Assembly: GCA_017396825.1 (NCBI GenBank)
Contig: JAFQKR010000020.1
Location: 1-55,830 of the forward strand
Direction: 5' to 3'
DNA length: 55,830 nt
From: Clostridia bacterium
GTDB lineage: Bacteria > Bacillota > Clostridia > Oscillospirales > CAG-382
Below are positions 36,256 through 43,670 of the stretch, piece by piece. Each line of letters begins with the position of its first letter. The stretch's first letter is position 1. The translations under genes were made by a program, and so were the position numbers. The notes beneath the pieces were generated by a model that saw only the letters and a list, made by a program, of their open reading frames with translations, ran no database searches and was not told where the DNA came from.

Positions 36256-36678
36256 TCAGAACCCAAGCTTTATCATACGGGACATAATGTCCTCGCTTTG
36301 CATACCGTTCTCCAGTTCTGCATCCCAAGCAGCCTCATCCCATAGCTCAAGGTGCTTGTTGTTACCGATGAGAACAACGTTTTTATCTATCCCCGCAAAG
36401 TTTCTGAAGCGTTGAGGGATAACTACCCTCCCCTGAGAGTCAAGACTTGCCCACTCCCCACTGGAAAAGAAATAACGGGGGATCTGCCTATCCTCTACCA
36501 CGTGCAGGCTTTCAAACTTTGCCGCAAAGTCTTCCCACGCATCCTTAGGGTATATCATAACGCAACGCTCGTAACTGCGGCACATTACAAACTCCGCCCC
36601 CAGTTTATCCCTAAGTTTCACAGGAAAGGACAGCCTGCCCTTGGCATCCAGCGTATGTCGATATTCACCAATAAACAA
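36256..36678 (-). CDS. mraZ: Transcriptional regulator MraZ
   Basis: It represses the dcw promoter by binding phased repeats. The 140 residues carry two AbrB-like halves (GEYRHTLDAKGRLSFPVKLR at the start, SLDSQGRVVIPQRFR later), the DxKGR signatures of MraZ. The start codon is TTG at 36678, preceded by AAAGGAGGGG. It leads the cluster, and its upstream leader contains phased G-runs (36703-36756). Confidence 0.95.
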   Translation of the reverse strand: MFIGEYRHTLDAKGRLSFPVKLRDKLGAEFVMCRSYERCVMIYPKDAWEDFAAKFESLHVVEDRQIPRYFFSSGEWASLDSQGRVVIPQRFRNFAGIDKNVVLIGNNKHLELWDEAAWDAELENGMQSEDIMSRMIKLGF

Positions 36679-36702
36679 GCAGAACCCCTCCTTTCGTTAT
36701 TT

Positions 36703-36756
36703 TTGGTTTTAGGGATTTTTCAGGGTGTTTAGGGAAAATGTTGGTAAATTTTAGGT
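36703..36756 (-). promoter_or_regulatory. Phased G-run repeats, candidate MraZ operator
   Basis: Read on the plus strand, runs of GG or GGG occur at 36705, 36712, 36723, 36732, 36743 and 36754, about 10-11 bases apart. Three of them are AGGG. MraZ of other bacteria binds direct G-rich repeats at about 10-base spacing. These lie between the mraZ promoter and the mraZ start. Confidence 0.5.
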
Positions 36757-36799
36757 TTTTTAGACCACATTCTTCCACATAGTTCCACTTTATAGGTTT

Positions 36800-36828
36800 A
36801 TTATATATTACACATAACGAAATTGCAA
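36800..36828 (-). promoter_or_regulatory. Sigma-A-type promoter for the dcw cluster
   Basis: On the minus strand TTGCAA (36828-36823), 17 bases, TATAAT (36805-36800), about 120 bases upstream of the mraZ start. The leader carries the G-run repeats. Confidence 0.7.
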
Positions 36829-36897
36829 TAGTTTTTTTCATATTTGTGCAAGTTTTTTTGCATTATGTCGCTCATTTTTCAACCTTTAACACAGGAA

Positions 36898-36942
36898 CAA
36901 AAAAGCGCCCTCGCTACGGGTTTTGCCCCGTGCGAAGGCGCT
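36898..36942 (-). terminator. Rho-independent terminator after the parvulin gene
   Basis: A long stem beginning AGCGCC and closing GGCGCT, with an inner ACGGG/CCCGT pair, is followed by a T-run on the minus strand. It starts 13 bases past the stop. Confidence 0.88.
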
Positions 36943-36954
36943 CTATATGACACG

Positions 36955-38628
36955 CTAAGCGTCGTAATTATACTTTTTCTTAAGCCTTGCCGTTTCAACA
37001 AACAGCCACAAAACAGCGACTAAGGCTATGGCGCTGATGGCAAGCATTACGTTGAGGAGTGAGAAGATACCGTCATCCACCTCATAGACCAAAACGCCGT
37101 CCTTTTCCACTGCAACGTAATTACGGTCACGGTCGGTTGCCAAGTCGTCGGGCAGCTTTTCCATAACTACACTTTCAGCCTTTACAAGGGGGATATCAGA
37201 CTCCAGTCTTTCACCAAAGCCCTCTACCCTTGCATCAACCAAAGCATTTTTAGCGCTTACCTTCCAACAGGGTTCACCGTACCTTAAGAAGAAAATTATA
37301 TGATAATCATTTCCGCTTTTTACAAAGCCTATCTCGCCGTATTTCCTATCCTCGGAGAAAAGCCAATTCTCGTATTCCTCAACCACGTCTCCGGGGATTA
37401 TATCGGCGTATTCGCCTCCGTAGTACGCAGTATTAAGGTCAAAACTGTGCTCCTTTGCCAAGGTTATAAAATACTCCTCGGTACCGTCTGACAACGCCTT
37501 GTTGTAAATATCCTCCGCTGCTTTTTTTGCCTCGGCGTCAGTTTTAAATGAAGCGCCGCTGATAAGCACACTGCGAGCGTTGGCGGAAGGATGGGTTATT
37601 TTACGACCCGGACGGATAAGCCAGTAGACAACGCAGTAGTTTTCGCCGTACTCCGTAAAGGTATCGCCCTTTTCGCTTTCGCCGTTAAACGCCCAATCGG
37701 ACATGGCGTCCTTTTCGGTATAGTCAATACGACGCACGCTTTGCTCAAGATAGTTGGTTACATCCTTATCGCCTGCGCCCTGCGCCCTTATGTCCTTTTC
37801 TATAAGAGCCATAAACTCTTCTTTCGTTTTACACGCGGTAAAGGTCTTCGCCTTTTCCTCAAGGTCTGCCTTCTTTTCGCCGTAAAACTTATAAAAAGCA
37901 TAGTCGGCGGTTACAAGGCTGGACTTATTTGCTTCGTAATACGCCTCTATGTCCTCATCACTGCAATCAAGCATTTCATCCATGGAAAGCCCATACTGCT
38001 TTTCGCCAAGCCTGTAAAGGCGAAGAGCAGAGCGTAAATCCTCCACGGTCATACCGGGACAATAACGGTAATCCAAATAATTTGCAAAGGTAGTGCCCTC
38101 TTTGCTTGCTTTTTCGGAAAGTTCTTTTATACGGTCCTCTATTTCCTTTTCGTCCTCAGCATCAAGAGTGGTGCCCTTTTCACGCGCAATCTCAGCGTAA
38201 CGAACCACGTCGTCTATACCTTCATAGGTGGTGTTGAGAAGCTCCTCAAACCAGGTGCGAAGAGGGGTATAGTCCATCTCCTTGAGGGGATTTGCGGGGT
38301 CAAGGCCGTAAGCGCCGTATTCACTTTGAAAACGGTCGCTTTCCATGAGGGTATACAGAGCATCGTAATAGTAGTAGCACATATCCATAAGGCTTACGGT
38401 AGTGCTGCCACCCGTTATAACCACGGTCTCCCTATATTCCTTACCCTCTGCAAGCCCTTGCAAAGCTTCATTTCTATCTGCGCGGTCAAATCCCGCCCAA
38501 ACGGTAACCGCAACGCATACGGCAAGCAGCCCTGCCACCCACCATCTCAATTCCTTAAAGATGCGGTACTTACGGCGATGGGCGTCTTTTTCCATTTTCT
38601 TTTGCGCTTTTTTATTTTTAACTGCCAT
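36955..38628 (-). CDS. Parvulin-like peptidyl-prolyl isomerase anchored at both ends
   Basis: This 557-residue protein has a short basic cytoplasmic head, a membrane segment at about 29-47, an external SurA/PrsA-like chaperone region (120-340), and a PpiC-type domain around 345-460 (KITHPSANARSVLIS, then LAKEHSFDLNTAYYGGEYAD and YHIIFFL). A second membrane segment follows at about 524-547 with a short basic tail. Most PrsA-type foldases are lipoproteins with one anchor, so the double anchoring is unusual. Its role is probably folding of exported proteins. A weak divergent promoter shares TTGTCAA with that of birA. Confidence 0.7.
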   Translation of the reverse strand: MAVKNKKAQKKMEKDAHRRKYRIFKELRWWVAGLLAVCVAVTVWAGFDRADRNEALQGLAEGKEYRETVVITGGSTTVSLMDMCYYYYDALYTLMESDRFQSEYGAYGLDPANPLKEMDYTPLRTWFEELLNTTYEGIDDVVRYAEIAREKGTTLDAEDEKEIEDRIKELSEKASKEGTTFANYLDYRYCPGMTVEDLRSALRLYRLGEKQYGLSMDEMLDCSDEDIEAYYEANKSSLVTADYAFYKFYGEKKADLEEKAKTFTACKTKEEFMALIEKDIRAQGAGDKDVTNYLEQSVRRIDYTEKDAMSDWAFNGESEKGDTFTEYGENYCVVYWLIRPGRKITHPSANARSVLISGASFKTDAEAKKAAEDIYNKALSDGTEEYFITLAKEHSFDLNTAYYGGEYADIIPGDVVEEYENWLFSEDRKYGEIGFVKSGNDYHIIFFLRYGEPCWKVSAKNALVDARVEGFGERLESDIPLVKAESVVMEKLPDDLATDRDRNYVAVEKDGVLVYEVDDGIFSLLNVMLAISAIALVAVLWLFVETARLKKKYNYDA

Positions 38629-38660
38629 TTCTTGCTCCTTTTATCGGCTCAACAGCCTTG

Positions 38661-38689
38661 TTGACAAATATTAGATGCTATGCTACAAT
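38661..38689 (+). promoter_or_regulatory. Sigma-A-type promoter for birA-bioY
   Basis: TTGACA (38661-38666), 17 bases, TACAAT (38684-38689). The same box read in reverse (TTGTCA, 16 bases, GATAAA) may serve the divergent parvulin gene. Confidence 0.75.
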
Positions 38690-38743
38690 TTATTATACTT
38701 TTACATTTGTTCCGTGTCAACTAAAATTTTAGGCGGTTACGTT

Positions 38744-39547
38744 ATGAAGGCAAAAAAAGACCAATTGAATAAAGAAAACATAGCCGCACTTTTAGGTGAC
38801 GGGTTTGACGTGGCAGTGGAGGAGTGCTTGGATTCCACCAACACCGAGCTTTGGAAAAGAGGCATGGCAGGCGCAAAGGACAAAACACTGCTTATAGCCA
38901 AAAGCCAAAGATGCGGAAAAGGCCGTTTGGGGCGCAGCTTTGTTTCAGAAGAGGGCGGGCTTTACATGAGTTTGCTTTTAAGGCCAAGCCTTATCCCTGC
39001 CGATACGGCTTTGATAACCCCCCTTGCCGCACTTGCGGTTGCTGAAACCATAGAAAAGCACACCGGGAAGAATGCCCTTATCAAATGGGTAAACGACGTT
39101 TTTTGTGACGGCAAAAAGGTGTGCGGAATTTTGACAGAGGCAAGCCTTGACCCGGTAACAGTACAGACTAATTTCGTGGTGGTTGGCGTGGGGCTTAACG
39201 TATACGCGCCCGAGGAAGGATTTCCTGAGAATATAAAAGGAATAGCAGGCGCTTTGTTTGAAGCGGACTACTGCGAAGAAGGGCTTATGGACATTATCGC
39301 CGCCGATGTTGCAAAAGGAATATCCGACTATTCACAAAGGATAAACGACAAAGCACCCAGGGATAATTACAAAAAAAGATGCTTCGTTTTAGGCAAGGAT
39401 GTTACGGTACACCGCGGGGGCGAAAGTTATGAAACAAAGGCGGTGGACATTGATGATAGATTCGGGCTTATAACCGAAGGGACTGACGGGAAGCCCCTGG
39501 TCCTCAGTTCCGGCGAGATAAGCGTGCGCGTTAAGGACGGTGTGTGA
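38744..39547 (+). CDS. birA: Biotin--[acetyl-CoA-carboxylase] ligase BirA, monofunctional
   Basis: It attaches biotin to carrier domains. From ATG 38744 (AGGCGG upstream) it has 267 residues and lacks the N-terminal DNA-binding domain, so it is a group I enzyme without repressor function. The motifs CGKGRLGRSF (biotinyl-AMP loop) and KWVNDV are present. The C-terminal SH3-like part ends GEISVRVKDG. It overlaps bioY, so biotin uptake and use are linked. Confidence 0.92.
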   Translation: MKAKKDQLNKENIAALLGDGFDVAVEECLDSTNTELWKRGMAGAKDKTLLIAKSQRCGKGRLGRSFVSEEGGLYMSLLLRPSLIPADTALITPLAALAVAETIEKHTGKNALIKWVNDVFCDGKKVCGILTEASLDPVTVQTNFVVVGVGLNVYAPEEGFPENIKGIAGALFEADYCEEGLMDIIAADVAKGISDYSQRINDKAPRDNYKKRCFVLGKDVTVHRGGESYETKAVDIDDRFGLITEGTDGKPLVLSSGEISVRVKDGV

Positions 39548-40062
39548 TGAGCAAGCTTAAATCTTACGCCCTTGCCGCGGTGCTCGCAGCCGTATATGCG
39601 GTTATCGCCCAAATAACGATCCCCTTTCCTCTCGTTCCTCTTTCCTTTCAGTGCTTTGCGATAGCCCTTGGCGGATACGCATTAGGCTGCAGGATAGGTC
39701 TTATCTCTACTGCTCTGTATATAGGAATAGGCGCAGTTGGGCTTCCTGTGTTTTCAGGATTTCGCGGAGGTGCAGAGGTCTTATTTGGCCCTACCGGCGG
39801 TTTTATCTGGGGCTTTATCCTCTTGGCGCTGTTTTGTGGCTTTGGAAAAAATAAAAAGCGTTCCGCCGCCTTTGTTTTGGGTATGGTTGGCCTTATCTTC
39901 TGTAACGCCCTTGGAGTCTTACAGTTTTCGCTTTTGGGAAAGAGCGGTATAACAGCATTTATATTAACTTCCGCACCCTACATACTAAAAGATGCTTTTC
40001 TGTTATGGGTGGCAATAAGCCTTGCACCCACTGTTTCCGCCTCTGTTTTAAGGAAAAGATAA
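39547..40062 (+). CDS. bioY: Biotin transporter BioY
   Basis: This 171-residue membrane protein is the substrate-binding S component of a biotin ECF transporter. It has about six hydrophobic segments and the BioY motifs TIPFPLVPLSFQCFAIALGG, GLPVFSGFRGG and LFGPTGGFIWGF. The ATG at 39547 shares one base with the birA stop codon. It needs an ECF module encoded elsewhere, or works alone as reported for some BioY. Confidence 0.92.
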   Translation: MSKLKSYALAAVLAAVYAVIAQITIPFPLVPLSFQCFAIALGGYALGCRIGLISTALYIGIGAVGLPVFSGFRGGAEVLFGPTGGFIWGFILLALFCGFGKNKKRSAAFVLGMVGLIFCNALGVLQFSLLGKSGITAFILTSAPYILKDAFLLWVAISLAPTVSASVLRKR

Positions 40063-40099
40063 AAGGTACAATTTTTTTGACAAAAAGTGAAAAAATATC

Positions 40100-40128
40100 T
40101 TGACAAAGGGAATACACTATGCTATAAT
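40100..40128 (+). promoter_or_regulatory. Strong promoter for tRNA-Thr and tRNA-Tyr
   Basis: TTGACA (40100-40105), 17 bases, TATAAT (40123-40128), perfect consensus, about 40 bases upstream of the first tRNA. Confidence 0.9.
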
Positions 40129-40170
40129 TACCTTCGCTGGCCGCGAGAGCGGTTGCTGTTACAAATGAAT

Positions 40171-40245
40171 GCTGGTGTAGCTCAATGGCAGAGCAGCTGA
40201 TTTGTAATCAGCAGGTTGGGGGTTCAACTCCCTTCACCAGCTCCA
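40171..40245 (+). tRNA. tRNA-Thr (anticodon UGU)
   Basis: A cloverleaf with acceptor GCTGGTG pairing with CACCAGC, discriminator T, and encoded CCA. The anticodon stem is GCTGA/TCAGC with loop TTTGTAA, giving UGU. The T arm contains GGTTCAA. Confidence 0.95.
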
Positions 40246-40252
40246 ACAATGG

Positions 40253-40337
40253 GGGAGTGTTCCCGAGTGGCCAAAGGGGGCAGACTGTAAATCTGTTGTC
40301 AACGACTTCGGTGGTTCGAATCCACCCGCTCCCACCA
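40253..40337 (+). tRNA. tRNA-Tyr (anticodon GUA)
   Basis: The acceptor GGGAGTG pairs with CGCTCCC, discriminator A and encoded CCA. The anticodon loop CTGTAAA gives GUA. A long variable arm makes it a class II tRNA, as expected for bacterial tRNA-Tyr. It starts 7 bases after tRNA-Thr. Confidence 0.95.
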
Positions 40338-40347
40338 GACAGCAGAC

Positions 40348-40377
40348 AAAGCCAATCCGTTATGGGTTGGCTTTTTT
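40348..40377 (+). terminator. Rho-independent terminator after the tRNA pair
   Basis: AAGCCAA and TTGGCTT stem with a T-run, 11 bases past tRNA-Tyr. Confidence 0.88.
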
Positions 40378-40398
40378 GTTTATTAAGTACAGTCCAAA

Positions 40399-40477
40399 AG
40401 GTGGATGTTTCAGAAAAGAAACACCCACCTAGATGGATATACTGCTTTTGTTTTTCTCCGCGCCTTGGGGCGGTTTT
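40399..40477. other. Structured intergenic segment with two hairpins
   Basis: A 13-bp near-perfect hairpin at 40399-40430 (AGGTGGATGTTTC with GAAACACCCACCT, loop AGAAAA, one A-C mismatch) is followed by a GC-rich hairpin at 40458-40473 and TTTT. It lies between the tRNA terminator and the next promoter and contains no gene. It could be a small RNA or a remnant. Confidence 0.35.
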
Positions 40478-40506
40478 GAAATGTAGGGCACGGATCGATA
40501 GAGTAG

Positions 40507-40535
40507 TTGACTTTTTGCTGAACGGATGATATAAT
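40507..40535 (+). promoter_or_regulatory. Sigma-A-type promoter for the small membrane protein
   Basis: TTGACT (40507-40512), 17 bases, TATAAT (40530-40535), 17 bases before the ATG at 40553. The transcript start would be only about 10 bases upstream, still leaving GAGGTG as ribosome binding site. Confidence 0.75.
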
Positions 40536-40552
40536 AAATACGAGGTGATTTT

Positions 40553-40888
40553 ATGGCTAAAAAAATATTACGGCTTGCGGCACCGCTGTTTTTGTTTTTC
40601 CTTTTGTTTGTTCCCTACTCTTACGTTAACGAAAAATATATAGTAGAATGGTTTGGTTGCGGATGTCCTAAGACTGACGCGGCGGGAAATATTATACACA
40701 GTTATTTTAACGCAAACGATTTTACACTTTTATTTTGGCTGTTTATAACCCTTTGCACCTTGGTTGTCGCCTTCTTTCTTTCAAAAGGTGTTTTAAAGAA
40801 ATGGGGAAGAGCCGCCTATCTCTTTGCCATTCTTATCCTTTCCCTCGGCATAACATACAATTTTTATCAACTGCTTATGTGGAACTGA
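40553..40888 (+). CDS. Small three-segment membrane protein of unknown function
   Basis: I cannot name this 111-residue protein. It has hydrophobic segments at about 7-24, 57-77 and 87-108. Between the first two it has a conserved-looking loop VEWFGCGCPK and a FNANDFT motif. GAGGTG lies 8 bases before the ATG. The FGCGC pair of cysteines would face outside. It is monocistronic, between its own promoter and a bidirectional terminator. Confidence 0.7.
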   Translation: MAKKILRLAAPLFLFFLLFVPYSYVNEKYIVEWFGCGCPKTDAAGNIIHSYFNANDFTLLFWLFITLCTLVVAFFLSKGVLKKWGRAAYLFAILILSLGITYNFYQLLMWN

Positions 40889-40901
40889 AAATACACAAAA
40901 A

Positions 40902-40936
40902 GGGCGTATCGGTTGTTTACCGATACGCCTTTTTTT
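40902..40936. terminator. Bidirectional terminator
   Basis: A perfect 11-bp stem GGCGTATCGGT / ACCGATACGCC with loop TGTTT. A-rich on the left and T-rich on the right, so it can end transcripts from both the small membrane protein (+) and the dehydratase gene (-). Confidence 0.93.
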
Positions 40937-42806
40937 ACACAAGACTTTTGGGGCTGTAGGTAGGAACAAGCTCCTTTACCAGAGAACGTATTTCAGAAGA
41001 ATTATCATTGCACGCCGTTTTAAGCGCCTTGAGTTTTTCCTCAAACCACTCACGGTCGATATCCTCCAACTTACCTATAAAAATAAGATCGTTTTCCGTC
41101 TTGCCCAAACCTTCCTCTGCCATAAGAAGTTCCTCATACAGTTTCTCACCCGGACGGAGCCCCGTATATTCTATGGCAATGTCAACGTCAGGCTCAAAGC
41201 CGGAAAGCTTAATCATATTCCTGGCAAGGTCATCTATCTTTACAGGCTCGCCCATATCAAGGACGAATATCTCGCCGTTGTTGGCGTAAGCGCCCGCCTG
41301 CAAAACCAAAGAAACTGCCTCCGGTATTGTCATAAAATATCTGATTATATCCTTATGAGTAACAGTAACGGGACCACCCTGCTCTATCTGCTTTTTGAAC
41401 AGCGGTATAACACTGCCGTTAGAGCCCAAAACGTTACCAAAACGCACACATGCAAACTTGGTTTCGGAACGCTTTGCAAAATCGCAAATAACCATTTCGC
41501 AAAGACGTTTTGAGGCACCCATTATATTAGTGGGGTTTACCGCCTTGTCGGTGCTTATAAGTATAAACGTGTCTGCACAATGCTTATCTGCGGCTTCTGC
41601 CACGTTATACGTACCGAAAACATTATTCTTTATAGACTCACAAGGAGAGGTTTCCATAAGAGGAACGTGCTTATGCGCTGCCGCATGGAATACAATGCTG
41701 GGCTTATACCTTTCAAACACTGCGTCAACACGTTTTACATCCCTTACCGAGCCTATAAGCACTACAAGGTCAAGATGTGGGTGCTTTCTCCTTAACTCCT
41801 GCTCTATCGCATAGGCGTTGTTTTCATAAATATCAAAAATTATAAGTTTTTGGGGACCGTGTGTCGCTATCTGACGGCAAAGCTCACTACCTATAGAGCC
41901 CCCGCCGCCTGTAACCATCACGACTCTGTCGTTCACGTATTCTACTATCTCTTCAATATTGGTCTTGATGCTGTCACGAGCCAAAAGGTCCTCTATTTCC
42001 ACCTTTCGTATTTTCTTAACGTCAACTTCGCCGTTAACAAGCTGATATATGCCCGGGAGTGTTTTTAGGTTGCAACCGGTTTGTTGGCATTTTTTAAGTA
42101 TCTCACGCCTTTTGGCGGCATTTGCCGTAGGAATTGCAAATATTATATCCTCTATCTCGTGCTTTATAGCCAGATCAACTATATCATCGGTGCTGCCTGC
42201 AATAGGAACGCCGTGAACGTACCTGCCGTTTTTAACCGGATCATCGTCAACAAAGCAAATGACGTTATTCTTAGACTTGGCACTACGCATAAGCTCACGA
42301 AGGATGGTAGCGCCTGCCTCACCTGCGCCAATTATCATGGTACGGCTTTTTTCGCCCTTTGAAATGCTTTTATTATCCTTTATGCTTCTTGCAACTCTGT
42401 ATAAAAGCCTTACGCCCAAAACCATCGCCGTAAGAGAAAGAAAGTTAATAAACACAAAGCTTCTGGGTACGGGAAGCCCGAACAAAAACTGAAGCACAGT
42501 TTGAACGGAAACAGACATCATGCACGCAAACACTGCGTGCACCATTTCCCTTTCGCCCGCAAAGCGCCACAAGCTGTGATACAAGCCAAAGGCGTAACTG
42601 CAAACCACCATCAAAAAGGCGGTAAGGGGTATAAGCTTTAACACGTTTGCCAAAAAATCAGTTTCTGCCAGTTCGCCGTAATTAAACTCAAATCTTAACC
42701 ACAAGGACAAAAACGAAGAAACGATAAACAACGTTATATCAATTAATACCAGTGCTGTTTGCCTGATTATAAGCTTTGTTTTGTAGGACCTTTTTTCTGT
42801 TTTCAT
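40935..42806 (-). CDS. FlaA1/CapD-like nucleotide-sugar 4,6-dehydratase (membrane)
   Basis: The 623-residue protein has four membrane segments (about 13-35, 52-75, 90-110 and 115-135), a first Rossmann region with MIIGAGEAGATILREL, and a catalytic SDR domain from about 290. There TGGGGSIGSE (299-308), STDKAVNPTNIMGASKR and GLRPGEKLYEELL are found. It is likely a UDP-GlcNAc 4,6-dehydratase acting in polysaccharide or glycan synthesis. In this subfamily the active-site Tyr is often replaced by Met, and here NIMGASK fits that. No other glycan gene is in the neighbourhood. Confidence 0.85.
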   Translation of the reverse strand: MKTEKRSYKTKLIIRQTALVLIDITLFIVSSFLSLWLRFEFNYGELAETDFLANVLKLIPLTAFLMVVCSYAFGLYHSLWRFAGEREMVHAVFACMMSVSVQTVLQFLFGLPVPRSFVFINFLSLTAMVLGVRLLYRVARSIKDNKSISKGEKSRTMIIGAGEAGATILRELMRSAKSKNNVICFVDDDPVKNGRYVHGVPIAGSTDDIVDLAIKHEIEDIIFAIPTANAAKRREILKKCQQTGCNLKTLPGIYQLVNGEVDVKKIRKVEIEDLLARDSIKTNIEEIVEYVNDRVVMVTGGGGSIGSELCRQIATHGPQKLIIFDIYENNAYAIEQELRRKHPHLDLVVLIGSVRDVKRVDAVFERYKPSIVFHAAAHKHVPLMETSPCESIKNNVFGTYNVAEAADKHCADTFILISTDKAVNPTNIMGASKRLCEMVICDFAKRSETKFACVRFGNVLGSNGSVIPLFKKQIEQGGPVTVTHKDIIRYFMTIPEAVSLVLQAGAYANNGEIFVLDMGEPVKIDDLARNMIKLSGFEPDVDIAIEYTGLRPGEKLYEELLMAEEGLGKTENDLIFIGKLEDIDREWFEEKLKALKTACNDNSSEIRSLVKELVPTYSPKSLV

Positions 42807-42919
42807 TTATAATCCTCTATTCAATAAGTTTTCACAAAACACCACTATGGATTATAACACTCGTTAGAACAAATTGCAACAACAAACGTGTTTTTTTGTG
42901 TTTTTCCGCCTTAGCCGTA

Positions 42920-42948
42920 TTGCACTAACGGTAAAAATGTGATAAAAT
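42920..42948 (+). promoter_or_regulatory. Sigma-A-type promoter for hpt
   Basis: TTGCAC (42920-42925), 17 bases, TAAAAT (42943-42948), 30 bases before the start. Confidence 0.65.
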
Positions 42949-42977
42949 GGAACAAACTTTACAGTGAGGACACAAAA

Positions 42978-43517
42978 ATGACAAGAGAAGATTTTAATAA
43001 AAGAATTAAAAAAGTGCTTATCACCAAAGAAGAGATTACTGAGGCGATAAAGATTGCAGGCAAGGAGATCAGTGACAGCTATGACGGCAGACCTATTTTG
43101 TTGGTAAGCATACTCAAGGGCGCCTTTGTTTTCATGGCTGACCTTTGCCGTGCCATTACCGTGCCCTGCGAGATCGGCTTTATGTGTGCTAAAAGCTATT
43201 TTGACGGTACCGTTTCTACCGGCACTGTTGCCATTACCATGGATCTTACTCAAGATATAAGTAATTATCACGTTATAATAGTTGAAGACATTATTGATAC
43301 GGGCAGAACTCTCAGTGAAGTAGTAAAGCTTCTCAAAGCAAGACGTCCCTTGTCACTCAAGGTTGTTACACTTCTCGACAAGCCCAGCCGCCGTGTCGTT
43401 GAATTTGAAGCTGATAAGGCGTTGTTTACCATCCCCGACCACTTTGTTATCGGCTATGGGCTTGATTGTGCGGAGTATTACCGCAACCTTCCTTACATAG
43501 CTGAATATGGGGAGTAA
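42978..43517 (+). CDS. hpt: Hypoxanthine phosphoribosyltransferase
   Basis: It salvages hypoxanthine and guanine with PRPP. The ATG at 42978 has GTGAGGA upstream, and the 179 residues are the normal length. Motifs are LVSILKGAFVFMADL and the PRPP loop VIIVEDIIDTGRTL. DKPSRRVVEFEADKALFTIP and GYGLDCAEYYRNLPYIA complete it. It is monocistronic with its own promoter and terminator. Confidence 0.95.
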   Translation: MTREDFNKRIKKVLITKEEITEAIKIAGKEISDSYDGRPILLVSILKGAFVFMADLCRAITVPCEIGFMCAKSYFDGTVSTGTVAITMDLTQDISNYHVIIVEDIIDTGRTLSEVVKLLKARRPLSLKVVTLLDKPSRRVVEFEADKALFTIPDHFVIGYGLDCAEYYRNLPYIAEYGE

Positions 43518-43559
43518 AAATAGTCTCGATCGCAGAAAAATGATTATAGTTTAACTTGC

Positions 43560-43589
43560 AGAAAACGGCTTTTTTGCCGTTTTCTTTTT
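43560..43589 (+). terminator. Rho-independent terminator after hpt
   Basis: AGAAAACGGC and GCCGTTTTCT stem around TTTTTT, followed by TTTTT, 43 bases past hpt. Confidence 0.85.
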
Positions 43590-43670
43590 GTTTGCCGCAG
43601 TTTCAGAGGTTTTTCGACAAGGGCTGTGTGATAAAATATCCACCGTACAAAACGAAGGAGGTGCGAAATA

